DNA of 64,000 nt from Bordetella genomosp. 1 (lineage in GTDB: Bacteria; Pseudomonadota; Gammaproteobacteria; Burkholderiales; Burkholderiaceae_B): positions 744,001-808,000 of the forward strand of contig NZ_NEVL01000003.1 in NCBI RefSeq assembly GCF_002261335.1. Direction: 5' to 3'. The translations under genes and the position numbers were made by a program. The notes under the pieces are model-generated. The model did no database searches and was not told the origin of the DNA. It saw nothing but the letters and a program-made list of their open reading frames with translations. Below, piece by piece: positions 51,142-59,710 of this stretch (positions are counted from its first letter, which is position 1; each line of letters begins with the position of its first letter).

Positions 51142-52865
51142 GCGCGCCGCGCTGGATCGACCCCACCGCGCTGCTGCTGCCGCAAGACGGCAGCCGCCCG
51201 CTGGCGCAGGCGCCCGCGCTCGACCACGCCGCCTTCGCCGACCGCGCGCTGCGGCTGGCCGCGAGTCTGCGCGCGCGCGGCGTGCGCCATGCCGCGCTCT
51301 GGTTCGACGACGCCGTCGAACTCGGCGGCGCGCTCTACGCCTGCTGGCGCGCCGGCGTCACCGCCCACCTGCCCGGCGACGTGCTGGTGCCCTCCTGCGC
51401 GCGCATCGATGCGGATGTGGACCTGTGGCTCGCCGACACCGCGCTGCCCTTGCCCACCGAAAGGATCTGCGCGCCCGCCGCGCTGGCGGCCGCGACCGCG
51501 CCGCTGTCCGCCGTCCGCCTCGACGAAGACGGCGCCGGCCTGGTGCTGTACACCTCCGGCTCGAGCGGCACGCCCAAGCCCATCCCCAAGACGTGGGCGC
51601 AGCTCGCCGCCGAAGTGCGCGCGCTCGCGCAGCGCTGGCCCGCCGCCGAATCGCTGTGCGTGCTCGGCAGCGTCAGCGCGCACCATATGTTCGGCCTGCC
51701 GTTCCGCGTGCTGTGGCCGCTGTGCGCGGGCCACCTGCTCGACCGGCCGCAACGCCACTATCCGGAAGAGCTGGCGCAGGCCAGCCTGGGCCACGCCCGC
51801 ATCCTGTGGATCGCCAGCCCGGCGCTGTTGCGGCGGGTGGAGCAGCGCATCGACTGGGACGCGCTGCGGCCGCGGCTCGCCGCGATCTACACCGCCGGCG
51901 GTCCGCTGCCGTTGGACGTCTCCGACCGGATCGCCGCGGCCTGCGGATGCCGGCCGATCGAGATCTACGGCAGCTCCGAGACCGGCGCCGCCGCCACGCG
52001 CCAGGGCGAGCCGGACTGGCAGCTGCTGGCAGGCGTGCAGGCCGGCCTCGACGCGCAGGGCGCGCTGTGGCTGGCCTCGCCGTGGACCGCCGGACGCGAA
52101 CAGACGGCCGACGCGGCCGCGCTGACGCCGGCCGGCCTGCAGCTGCACGGCCGCCTGGATCGCATCGTCAAGCTGGAGGAAAAGCGCATCGGCCTGCCCG
52201 ACGTCGAACAGGCGCTCGCGTCCCATCCCCACGTGGCCGAGGCGCGGGTGGGCCTGGTGCCGGGCCAGCCGCGCCTGAGCGCGCTGATCGCGCTGAGCCC
52301 GGAAGGCCTGCATGCCCTGCGCAACGGCGGCCGCCGCGCGCTGGTCGACGGCCTGCGCCGCCACCTCGACGGCCGCGTGCTGCCGCTGGCCGTGCCGCGC
52401 TCCTGGCGGCTGCTGCGCCAGCTGCCCTGGAACGCGCAGGGCAAGCTCACGCAGGCGCGCTTTCTCGAACTGGCCGGCCCGCGCCCGCGCCATCCCCGCT
52501 TCGCGCCGCCGCGCACGCTGGAAGACGGCGCGCTGCAGATCGAATTCGAGGTGCCGCTCGACCTGCCCGTGTTTCCCGGCCATTTCCCGGCCACGCCGGT
52601 CGTGCCGGGCGTGGTGCAGATCGAATGGGCGCTGGCACAGGCCCGCGCGCACCTGCGTCCGGACCTACGCGCCGGCACCATCGAAAACCTGAAGTTCCAG
52701 CGCCTGATGCGGCCGGGCGACCGGGTGCTGCTGACGCTGCGCTGGGACGACGGCCGCGCCAAGCTCGCCTTCTCCTTCCATCTGGCCGGCGAGCCCTGCT
52801 CGTCCGGCCGCATTGCGCAGGCCACCCCGGCCACTCTGGCCGCCGAGGTCGCCGCCCATGTTTAA
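51138..52865 (+). CDS. apeH: AMP-dependent aryl ligase (ApeH) fused to ApeI-like hotdog dehydratase domain
   Basis: A 575-residue fusion. Residues 1-445 are an adenylating ligase: P-loop LYTSGSSGTPKPIPKTW (138-153), IEIYGSSETGAAATR (275-288), and the catalytic lysine in NAQGK (432-436). From about 465 a FabA/FabZ-like hotdog begins, with DLPVFPGHFPATPVVPGVVQ (475-494), the ApeI dehydratase-like domain. In other APE clusters ApeH and ApeI are often separate genes. The ligase would load an aryl acid (for example 4-hydroxybenzoate) on an ACP. Overlaps are four bases upstream and eight downstream. Confidence 0.9.
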   Translation: MSAPRWIDPTALLLPQDGSRPLAQAPALDHAAFADRALRLAASLRARGVRHAALWFDDAVELGGALYACWRAGVTAHLPGDVLVPSCARIDADVDLWLADTALPLPTERICAPAALAAATAPLSAVRLDEDGAGLVLYTSGSSGTPKPIPKTWAQLAAEVRALAQRWPAAESLCVLGSVSAHHMFGLPFRVLWPLCAGHLLDRPQRHYPEELAQASLGHARILWIASPALLRRVEQRIDWDALRPRLAAIYTAGGPLPLDVSDRIAAACGCRPIEIYGSSETGAAATRQGEPDWQLLAGVQAGLDAQGALWLASPWTAGREQTADAAALTPAGLQLHGRLDRIVKLEEKRIGLPDVEQALASHPHVAEARVGLVPGQPRLSALIALSPEGLHALRNGGRRALVDGLRRHLDGRVLPLAVPRSWRLLRQLPWNAQGKLTQARFLELAGPRPRHPRFAPPRTLEDGALQIEFEVPLDLPVFPGHFPATPVVPGVVQIEWALAQARAHLRPDLRAGTIENLKFQRLMRPGDRVLLTLRWDDGRAKLAFSFHLAGEPCSSGRIAQATPATLAAEVAAHV

Positions 52866-53589
52866 GCCCTGCGCGGTCATCCCGGTCTACAACCATGGCG
52901 CCACCGTCGGCGCCGTGGTGGCGGCGCTGCGCGGGCTCGACCTGCCCTGCGTGCTGGTGGACGACGGCTCGCGCGCCGACTGCGCCGCGGTGCTGGATGC
53001 GCTGGCGCGGCCCGGCGTGATGCTGGTGCGCCGCGCCGTCAACGGCGGCAAGGGCGCGGCCGTGCAGGACGGCCTGCGCGCGGCGCTGGCCGCGGGCTAC
53101 ACCCATGCGCTGCAGATCGACGCCGACGGCCAGCACGACCTGGCCGACGCCCGGCGCCTGCTGGCGCTGGCGCGCGCCGAACCGCAGGCGCTGATCGGCG
53201 GCCAGCCGGTCTATGGCGACGACGTGCCGCGCGCCCGGCTCTACGGCCGCCAGCTCACGCGCGTCTGGGTCTGGATCAACACGCTCTCGCGCGACATCCC
53301 CGACGCCATGTGCGGCTTCCGCGTCTATCCGCTGGCGCGCGTGCTGCCGGTGCTCGCGCACAGCGGCGCACGGATGGACTTCGACATCGCCGTGCTGGTG
53401 CGGCTGCACTGGGCCGGCGTGCCGATGCGCTGGCTGCCCACCCGCGTGGTCTATCCGGCCGACGGCATTTCGCACTTCCGCGGCCTGGCCGACAACGTGC
53501 TGATCAGCCGCATGCACGCGCGCCTGTTCTTCGGCATGCTGCTGCGCGCGCCGCGCCTGCTGTGGCGGCGCATGAGGGCCGCCTCATGA
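52858..53589 (+). CDS. Glycosyltransferase family 2 protein (APE cluster)
   Basis: A 243-residue GT-A transferase, of the dolichol-phosphate-mannose-synthase-like kind. N-terminal VIPVYNHGATV, VLVDDGSRADC and the DxD-type QIDADGQHD are present. A conserved FRVYPLARVLPVL follows, with no long C-terminal membrane part. In several APE clusters this domain is fused with the next acyltransferase as ApeJ; here they are two genes overlapping by four bases. It may add a sugar to the lipid anchor. Confidence 0.88.
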   Translation: MFKPCAVIPVYNHGATVGAVVAALRGLDLPCVLVDDGSRADCAAVLDALARPGVMLVRRAVNGGKGAAVQDGLRAALAAGYTHALQIDADGQHDLADARRLLALARAEPQALIGGQPVYGDDVPRARLYGRQLTRVWVWINTLSRDIPDAMCGFRVYPLARVLPVLAHSGARMDFDIAVLVRLHWAGVPMRWLPTRVVYPADGISHFRGLADNVLISRMHARLFFGMLLRAPRLLWRRMRAAS

Positions 53590-54530
53590 AGCCGGCCACG
53601 CCCGGCTCGCACTGGGCCGACCAGGCCGAGCGCGGCAGCCCGCTGCTGATGCGCCTGACCGCCTGGGCCGCGCGCCGGCTCGGCCGCCGCGCGGTGGCGC
53701 CGGTGGTATGGCTGGTGGTGCTGTATTTCTATCTGACGGGCCGGCGCGCGCGCCGCAGCATCGCGCACTACCAGGCGCGCCTGGCCGCCACGCATCCCGC
53801 GGCGCCCCTGCCGCGCCATGCGCCGGTCTACCGCCAGTACCTGGCCTTCGCCGACGCCCTGCTCGACAAGCTCGACGTGTGGCAGCACAAGATCACGCTG
53901 CGCGACGTGGACCTGGTCGATCCCGACGGCCTGCATGCCGCCATGCGCGGCGGCAGCGGCCAGATGCTGGTCGGCTCGCACCTCGGCAACCTCGAGATCT
54001 GCCGCGCGCTGGCCGAGCGCGAACAGCAGCTCACCATCAATGTGCTGGTGCACGACAAGCACGCGCAGGCCTTCAACCGCCTGCTGGGCGAGGCCGGCGC
54101 GGTCCATCTGCGCATGATCCAGGTCAGCGAACTCGACGCGCCGCGCATGTTGGAACTGGCGCAGGCGCTGCAGCGCGGCGAGTGGATCGCCATCGCGGGC
54201 GACCGCGTGCCGTTGTCGGGCGAGCGCACCGTCGAGGTCGATTTCCTGGGCGCCCGCGCGCCCCTGCCGCAGGGCCCGTGGCTGCTGGCCGGCCTGCTGG
54301 GCTGCCCGGTCAACGTGCTGGATTGCACCCGCCACGACGGCCGCTACCGCATCGCCATCACGCGCCTGACCGAGCGCGTGCACTGGACCCGCGCCACGCG
54401 CCAGCAGGCGGTGGCACGCTGGGCCCAGGCCTATGCCGATCACCTGGCCGAGAGCTGCGCGCGCGCGCCGCTGCAATGGTTCAACTTCTACCCCTTCTGG
54501 AGCGACGATGCGCAGCCGCGGCGTTCATAG
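53586..54530 (+). CDS. LpxL/HtrB-like acyltransferase (APE cluster)
   Basis: A 314-residue lauroyl-transferase-like protein. One membrane span lies near 38-52 (VAPVVWLVVLYFYLTG). The catalytic HxxxxE is HLGNLE in GSHLGNLEICRAL, and GDRVPLSG and LPQGPWLLAGLLGCPV follow as in the family. It probably attaches the aryl-polyenoyl chain or a fatty acid to the lipid anchor at the inner membrane. Its 3' end overlaps the thioesterase gene by 23 bases. Confidence 0.88.
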   Translation: MKPATPGSHWADQAERGSPLLMRLTAWAARRLGRRAVAPVVWLVVLYFYLTGRRARRSIAHYQARLAATHPAAPLPRHAPVYRQYLAFADALLDKLDVWQHKITLRDVDLVDPDGLHAAMRGGSGQMLVGSHLGNLEICRALAEREQQLTINVLVHDKHAQAFNRLLGEAGAVHLRMIQVSELDAPRMLELAQALQRGEWIAIAGDRVPLSGERTVEVDFLGARAPLPQGPWLLAGLLGCPVNVLDCTRHDGRYRIAITRLTERVHWTRATRQQAVARWAQAYADHLAESCARAPLQWFNFYPFWSDDAQPRRS

Positions 54531-54951
54531 TGTGCGCATCGACGTCGAGGTGCCGTTCTTCGACGTCGACATGATGCAGGTGGTCTGGCACGGCCACTAC
54601 GTCAAATACCTGGAGCAGGCGCGCTGCGTCCTGCTGGCCGACCTCGGCTACGACTATCCCGCCATGCTGGCCTCGGGCTATGCCTGGCCCGTCATCGACC
54701 TGCAGCTGCGTTACGTGCAGCCGGCCCTGTTCGGCCAGCGCCTGCACGTGCGCGCCGAGCTGGTCGAATGGGAGAGCCGCCTCAAGATCCATTACCTCAT
54801 CACCGACGCCGCCAGCGGCGAGCGCATCACGCGCGCCAGCTCGGTCCAGGTGGCGGTCGACATGGCGACGCGCGAGATGCAGCTGGTCTCGCCGGCGCCG
54901 ATGCTGGCCGCCGTCACGGCGCGCCTGACCCAACTCGGAGTCTTGCCATGA
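54508..54951 (+). CDS. apeK: Hotdog thioesterase (ApeK)
   Basis: A 147-residue 4HBT-type acyl-CoA/ACP thioesterase. The YbgC-like active-site region is FFDVDMMQVVWHGHYVKYLE (18-37). It would release finished or stalled chains from ACP. ATG 54508 has GGAG nearby and lies inside the end of the acyltransferase gene; the stop overlaps the LolA-like gene by four bases. Confidence 0.88.
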   Translation: MRSRGVHSVRIDVEVPFFDVDMMQVVWHGHYVKYLEQARCVLLADLGYDYPAMLASGYAWPVIDLQLRYVQPALFGQRLHVRAELVEWESRLKIHYLITDAASGERITRASSVQVAVDMATREMQLVSPAPMLAAVTARLTQLGVLP

Positions 54952-55559
54952 CGTTCATGCGCCGCCTGCGGCGTCTCGCCGCGCTTGCCCTGTGCACCCT
55001 GGCGCTGCCCACCGCGGCCTGGGCCTTCGATCTGCAACAGCTGCGCGCGCAACTGACCGCCGCGCCCGTGGTGCGCGGCAAGTTCGTGCAGGAAAAACAC
55101 CTGCGCGCCCTGCCGCAGCCGCTGGTGTCGCGCGGCGATTTCGTGCTGGCCACCGGCCAGGGCATGCTGTGGCAACTGCGCAGCCCGCTGGTGCAGACGC
55201 TGCGCATCACGCCGCAGGGCATCGCGCGCCAGCTCCCGGACGGCACCTGGCAGGCGGCGCCCAACGGCAACAATCGCGAGACCCGGCTGTTCCTGGCGCT
55301 GCTCGGCGGCGACACCCAGGGCCTGGCCGAGAACTTCGACCTCGAGCTCGACGGCAGCGCCACCGACTGGCGCATGCACATGACGCCCAACTCGCTGATC
55401 CTGCGCCAGATCTTCACCGACATCGAGATCCGCGGCGGCGCCCTGGTGCAGCAGATCGAGCTGCGCGAGACCCAGGGCGACCGCACCGTGCTGCGCATGG
55501 AAGACGCCCGGGCCTTCCCCACCCTGAACGACGATGAGCGGCGCGCCTTCACCGACTGA
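54948..55559 (+). CDS. apeL: LolA-like outer membrane lipoprotein carrier protein (ApeL)
   Basis: A 203-residue periplasmic protein with a signal peptide ending AAWA before FDLQQL. The LolA-like half-barrel is seen in VVRGKFVQEKHLRALPQPL through GDFVLATGQGMLWQL. It may carry the lipid-linked polyene across the periplasm, in place of a lipoprotein. It overlaps the exporter gene by 26 bases, the longest overlap in this operon. Confidence 0.88.
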   Translation: MTFMRRLRRLAALALCTLALPTAAWAFDLQQLRAQLTAAPVVRGKFVQEKHLRALPQPLVSRGDFVLATGQGMLWQLRSPLVQTLRITPQGIARQLPDGTWQAAPNGNNRETRLFLALLGGDTQGLAENFDLELDGSATDWRMHMTPNSLILRQIFTDIEIRGGALVQQIELRETQGDRTVLRMEDARAFPTLNDDERRAFTD

Positions 55560-57906
55560 ACGCCGCCTGCGCCGCGCCGCCTGGCTCGCGCTCGCGCTGC
55601 TGCTTGCCCTGCTGGGCTGGCAGTGCCGCCATGGCTGGCCGGTCACGGCCGACCTGATGGTGCTGGCGCCGCACACCGCCTCCGACCCCGTCCGCGCGCT
55701 GGCGCAGGCGCGCGTGGACGCGCCCCTGACGCGCCAGATGGTGGTGCTGGTCGGCCACGCCGATCGCAACCGCGCCGTGGCCCTGGCCCAGGGCGTGGAA
55801 CAGTCCCTGGTCGACAGCAAGCGCTTCGACAGCGTGCGCCTGCGCCTCGACGTGGACCTGCCGGCGTTGCGCCAGGCACTGCTGGGCGCCCGCCTGGCCA
55901 TGCTGCCGGCGGCCGACCGCCAGCTGATCCTCAACGATCCGGCGGCCTACGCCACGCGCCGCGCCGGCGAGATGCTGGATCCCTTCGACGGCGCCGGGGC
56001 GGTGCCGCTGGCCGACGACTTCCTGGGCCTGGCCGCACGCGTCGAGCGCGCCATCCGCCCCACCGGCGCGGTGCGGCTCGACCTGGCCAGCGCCACCCTG
56101 CAGGCCGATGCCGATGGCCGCACCTGGGTGCTGGTGCTGGGCCAGGCGCACGGCGCGGCCTTCGACGGCGACGCCAGCCGCGCCATCGCCGCCGCGCTGA
56201 AGCAGGCCGACGGCACCGTGCGCGCCGCGGGCGGGACGCTGCTGGCGGCGGGCGGCGCCCTGTATGCCGCGGCCGGCAGCCAGCAGGCCGCCGACGAGAG
56301 CGGCCGCATCGGCGCGGTCTCGCTGATCGGCACGGTCCTGGTGCTGCTGCTGGCGCTGCGCCGCGTCGGCGTGCTGCTGGCCTTCTTTCCGGTCGCGGTC
56401 GGCTTCGCCGCGGGCATGGCCGCCTGCGTCGCCCTGTTCGGCGAGGTGCACGTGCTGACGCTGGTGATCGGCATGAGCCTGCTCGGCATCGCGATCGACT
56501 TTCCGCTGCACTGGCTGGGCAAGAGCTACGGCATGGCCGACTGGCACGCGCATACGGCGATGCGCCGCGTGCTGCCCGGACTCACCATCAGCCTGGCCGC
56601 GACCCTGGTCGGCTACGTTGCGCTGGCGTTCACGCCCTTCCCCGCGCTGACGCAGACCGCCGTCTTCTCGGCGGCCGGCCTGGCCGCCTCGTATGCCGCC
56701 ACGGTATTGCTGCTGCCGGCCCTGCTGCCGCGCCTGCGGCCGCGCCCCTGGCCCGCGCTGGCGCGCGCCAGCGCACGCCTGCTGGCCGGGGTGGCGCGAG
56801 CGCGCCGTGCGCCGCGGCCGTTGCGTGCGCTGGCGCTGCTGCTCGCGCTGGGCCTGTGCGCCGCCGGCATCCTGCGGCTCGACATGCGCGACGACCTGCG
56901 CCAGTGGCTGAGCGTGCCGCCCGGCCTGGTGGCCGAGGCGCGCCAGATCGGCGCCATCACCGGCGTGATGCCCACCAGCCAGTTCTTCCTGGTGCGCGCG
57001 CCCGACGCCGACACGCTGCTGGAACGGCAGGCGGCCCTCGCGGCAAGACTCGATCCACTGGTGGCGGCCGCACGCCTGCAGGGCTACGACGCGCTGAGCC
57101 AGGCGGCCGCCCCGCGCGCCGACCAGCAACGGTTGCAGGCGCAACTGCGCAGCCAGGCCGAGCATCCCGCGGCGTGGCGCCCGCTGGTCGCGCTCGGCGT
57201 GCCCGAGAGCGCCTTCGGCGCCGAGCTGCGCACGCTCGCCGCCCTGCCGCCGCTCGGTCTCGACCAGGTCCTGGCCTCGCCGCTGGCCGAGCGCTGGCGC
57301 ACGCTGTGGCTCGGCCGGATCGGCGACGAGGTGGCCGGCTTGGTCACCTTGCAAGGCCTGGGCAGCGTCGACGTGCTGGCGCCGGTGGCGCAGGGGCTGC
57401 CCGGCGTGACGCTGGTGGACCGCAGCGGCGAACTCAATGCGGTGTTCTCGGCCACGCGGCTGGAGGCCGCCGAGCTCAAGGCCATCTCCTACGCCATTGC
57501 CGCGATCCTGATCGGCCTGCTGCTGGGCCGCGCCGCGATGTGGCGCATCCTGGCCGTGCCGGTGGCCGCCACGCTGGCCACCCTGGCCGCGCTCGGCTTT
57601 GCCGGCCAGCCGGTCACGCTGTTCTCGCTGTTCGGCCTGCTGCTGGTGTCGGCCATGGCGGTCGACTACGCCGTCTTCATGTACGAGGGCGTGGGCGGCG
57701 CGCCGGCCTGCCTGATCGGCATCGGCCTGGGCGCGCTCACCACCCTGTTTTCCTTTGGCATGCTGGCCGCCAGCGCCACCCCCGCCATCGCCAGCTTTGG
57801 CCTGACCGTGGCGCTCGGCGTGCTGTTTTCGGTCTTCTGCGCGGCCTGGATCCGCGCCCCGCAGGCCGCCCGCTCGACTCCCCTTCCTCCCAGGAATCTG
57901 CCGTGA
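55534..57906 (+). CDS. apeM: RND/MMPL family exporter (ApeM)
   Basis: A 790-residue transporter with two similar halves. Each has a large periplasmic loop after TM1 and a cluster of five or six spans (about 255-400 and 640-780). Hydrophobic runs are VSLIGTVLVLLLALRRVGVL and AISYAIAAILIGLLLG. MMPL proteins move lipid-like products; here the aryl-polyene lipid is the expected cargo. The next gene starts at a GTG overlapping this stop by four bases. Confidence 0.92.
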   Translation: MSGAPSPTERRLRRAAWLALALLLALLGWQCRHGWPVTADLMVLAPHTASDPVRALAQARVDAPLTRQMVVLVGHADRNRAVALAQGVEQSLVDSKRFDSVRLRLDVDLPALRQALLGARLAMLPAADRQLILNDPAAYATRRAGEMLDPFDGAGAVPLADDFLGLAARVERAIRPTGAVRLDLASATLQADADGRTWVLVLGQAHGAAFDGDASRAIAAALKQADGTVRAAGGTLLAAGGALYAAAGSQQAADESGRIGAVSLIGTVLVLLLALRRVGVLLAFFPVAVGFAAGMAACVALFGEVHVLTLVIGMSLLGIAIDFPLHWLGKSYGMADWHAHTAMRRVLPGLTISLAATLVGYVALAFTPFPALTQTAVFSAAGLAASYAATVLLLPALLPRLRPRPWPALARASARLLAGVARARRAPRPLRALALLLALGLCAAGILRLDMRDDLRQWLSVPPGLVAEARQIGAITGVMPTSQFFLVRAPDADTLLERQAALAARLDPLVAAARLQGYDALSQAAAPRADQQRLQAQLRSQAEHPAAWRPLVALGVPESAFGAELRTLAALPPLGLDQVLASPLAERWRTLWLGRIGDEVAGLVTLQGLGSVDVLAPVAQGLPGVTLVDRSGELNAVFSATRLEAAELKAISYAIAAILIGLLLGRAAMWRILAVPVAATLATLAALGFAGQPVTLFSLFGLLLVSAMAVDYAVFMYEGVGGAPACLIGIGLGALTTLFSFGMLAASATPAIASFGLTVALGVLFSVFCAAWIRAPQAARSTPLPPRNLP

Positions 57907-59165
57907 CTCAGATGGAACACCGTCAAGTCGTCGTGATCGGTGCCGGCCCCGCCGGCGCCGTGGCCGCCGCGCTGCTCAAGCGCCGCGGCCACGACGTCCT
58001 GATGCTCGAACGCCAGCGTTTCCCCCGCTTCTCGATTGGCGAAAGCCTGCTGGCGCATTGCCTCGAATTCATCGAGGAGGCCGGCATGATGGACGCGGTG
58101 CGCGCGGCCGGCTTCCAGGTCAAGAACGGCGCCGCCTTCGCCTGCGGCGATGCCTACACCTACTTCGATTTCCGCGACAAGTTCACGGCCGGCCCGGGCA
58201 CCACGTTCCAGGTCCAGCGGGCCCAGTTCGACAAGGTGCTGGCCGATGAGGCCGAGCGCCAGGGCGTCGAGGTGCGCTACGAGCAGGAGGTCACGGCCGC
58301 CGATTTCAGCGGCGACCGGCCGGTGCTCGACGTGCGCGCCGCCGACGGCTCGGCCTACCGCGTCACGAGCCACTTCGTGCTCGACGCCAGCGGCTACGGC
58401 CGGGTGCTGGCGCGTCTGTGCGACCTGGAGCAGCCCTCCTCGATGCCGCCGCGCAAGGCCGTGTTCACCCACATCGAAGACCGCATCGACGACCCGCAGT
58501 TCGACCGCGACAAGATCCTGATCAGCGTGCACCCGAAGATCCCCAGCATCTGGTACTGGCTGATTCCGTTCTCCAACGGCCGCTGCTCGATCGGCGTGGT
58601 GGGCGGCGCCGATCTCTACGGCGGTGCCGACGAGCCGCTGATGGATACCCTGCGCAACATGTGCGAGGCCGCGCCCAACCTGCGGCGGCTGCTGCGCAAC
58701 GCCCGCTGGGACACGCCCGCCAACACGATCGGCGGCTATGCCGCCAGCGTGCGCTCGCTGCACGGCCCCGGCTTCGCCCTGCTCGGCAACGCCGCCGAGT
58801 TCCTCGATCCGGTGTTCTCCTCCGGCGTGACCATCGCGCTGCGCTCGTCCAAGCTCGCCGCCGACGCGCTGCACCGCCAGCTCGGCGGCGCAACGGTCGA
58901 CTGGCAACAGGACTTCGCGGCGCCCCTGATGGTCGGCGTGGAGACCTTCCGCACCTATGTGCAGGGCTGGTACGAGGGCAAGTTCCAGGACGTGGTGTTC
59001 TACGAGCAGCCGCAGCCCGCGATCCGCGCCATGATCAGCTCGATCCTGGCCGGCTATGCCTGGGACCAGGCCAACCCCTACGTCGCGGATTCGCGCCGCC
59101 GCCTCGACACCCTGGCCGAGTTCTGCCAGGGCGCGGCCGCCCGCGCCGCGGCCACCGCCGCCTGA
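57903..59165 (+). CDS. FAD-dependent oxidoreductase with flavin-halogenase motifs
   Basis: A 420-residue flavoprotein. The FAD fold is IGAGPAGAVAAALLKRRG (12-29), then FSIGESLL (43-50). Two features of flavin-dependent halogenases are visible: a lysine in GFQVKNGAAF (K74) and WYWLIP (217-222), which fits WxWxIP. The rest (GFALLGNAAEFLDPVFSSG) is the common group-A fold. The GTG 57903 has AGGA eight bases upstream; the ATG 57912 has none. It could halogenate the aryl ring, as in brominated xanthomonadins, or act as a hydroxylase or desaturase. No flavin reductase is next to it. Confidence 0.85.
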   Translation: MTQMEHRQVVVIGAGPAGAVAAALLKRRGHDVLMLERQRFPRFSIGESLLAHCLEFIEEAGMMDAVRAAGFQVKNGAAFACGDAYTYFDFRDKFTAGPGTTFQVQRAQFDKVLADEAERQGVEVRYEQEVTAADFSGDRPVLDVRAADGSAYRVTSHFVLDASGYGRVLARLCDLEQPSSMPPRKAVFTHIEDRIDDPQFDRDKILISVHPKIPSIWYWLIPFSNGRCSIGVVGGADLYGGADEPLMDTLRNMCEAAPNLRRLLRNARWDTPANTIGGYAASVRSLHGPGFALLGNAAEFLDPVFSSGVTIALRSSKLAADALHRQLGGATVDWQQDFAAPLMVGVETFRTYVQGWYEGKFQDVVFYEQPQPAIRAMISSILAGYAWDQANPYVADSRRRLDTLAEFCQGAAARAAATAA

Positions 59166-59173
59166 GCCCGACC

Positions 59174-59710
59174 ATGCGACGTTCCTCCGCCTCCCGACGC
59201 CCGTCGCGCCGCCGCGCCGCGGCGCTGGCACTCGCCTGCGCGCTGCTGGCCGGCTGCGCCGCCCGCGTGCCGGTGCCGCGCGAATCCACCGTGCTGACCA
59301 CGCCGCGCATGCTGCACGTTGTGCAGGAGCGGCCCGGCGAGCCGGCCGCCGACACCATGCTGGTGGTGCAGCCCGAGGGCCGCGGCACGCGCTGGTCGCT
59401 GTTCGATCCGCTGGGCGCCCCGCGCGCGCGCCAGATCCTCGAGAACGGCCAGTGGCGCAACGACGGCTTCCTGCCGCCCAACGACTCGGCCCGGGCGCTG
59501 TTCGCCGCGCTGATCTTCGCCTGGACGCCCCAGGCCGAACTGGCCAGCCGCTACGGCGAGGCGAATCTGAAGCTGCGCGACCGCAGCCGCGTGCTCACGG
59601 CCGACGGCCGGCCCATCCTGACCGTCAACACGCTGCCCAACGGCGATCTGCAGCTGCTGCTCGACGACGGCACGCGCTACGTGGTGGCGCCGCTGAAGGA
59701 AAAGCCATGA
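59174..59710 (+). CDS. DUF3261 family lipoprotein (APE cluster)
   Basis: A 178-residue predicted lipoprotein; the signal ends in LLAGC with lipid-modified C28. The mature part is beta-rich (TPRMLHVVQERPGEPAADTMLVV) and ends in LPNGDLQLLLDDGTRYVV, similar to LolB-like anchored proteins. DUF3261 proteins recur in APE operons, where they may accept the polyene lipid from the LolA-like carrier at the outer membrane. The gap before it is eight bases, and the end overlaps apeO by four. Confidence 0.82.
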   Translation: MRRSSASRRPSRRRAAALALACALLAGCAARVPVPRESTVLTTPRMLHVVQERPGEPAADTMLVVQPEGRGTRWSLFDPLGAPRARQILENGQWRNDGFLPPNDSARALFAALIFAWTPQAELASRYGEANLKLRDRSRVLTADGRPILTVNTLPNGDLQLLLDDGTRYVVAPLKEKP

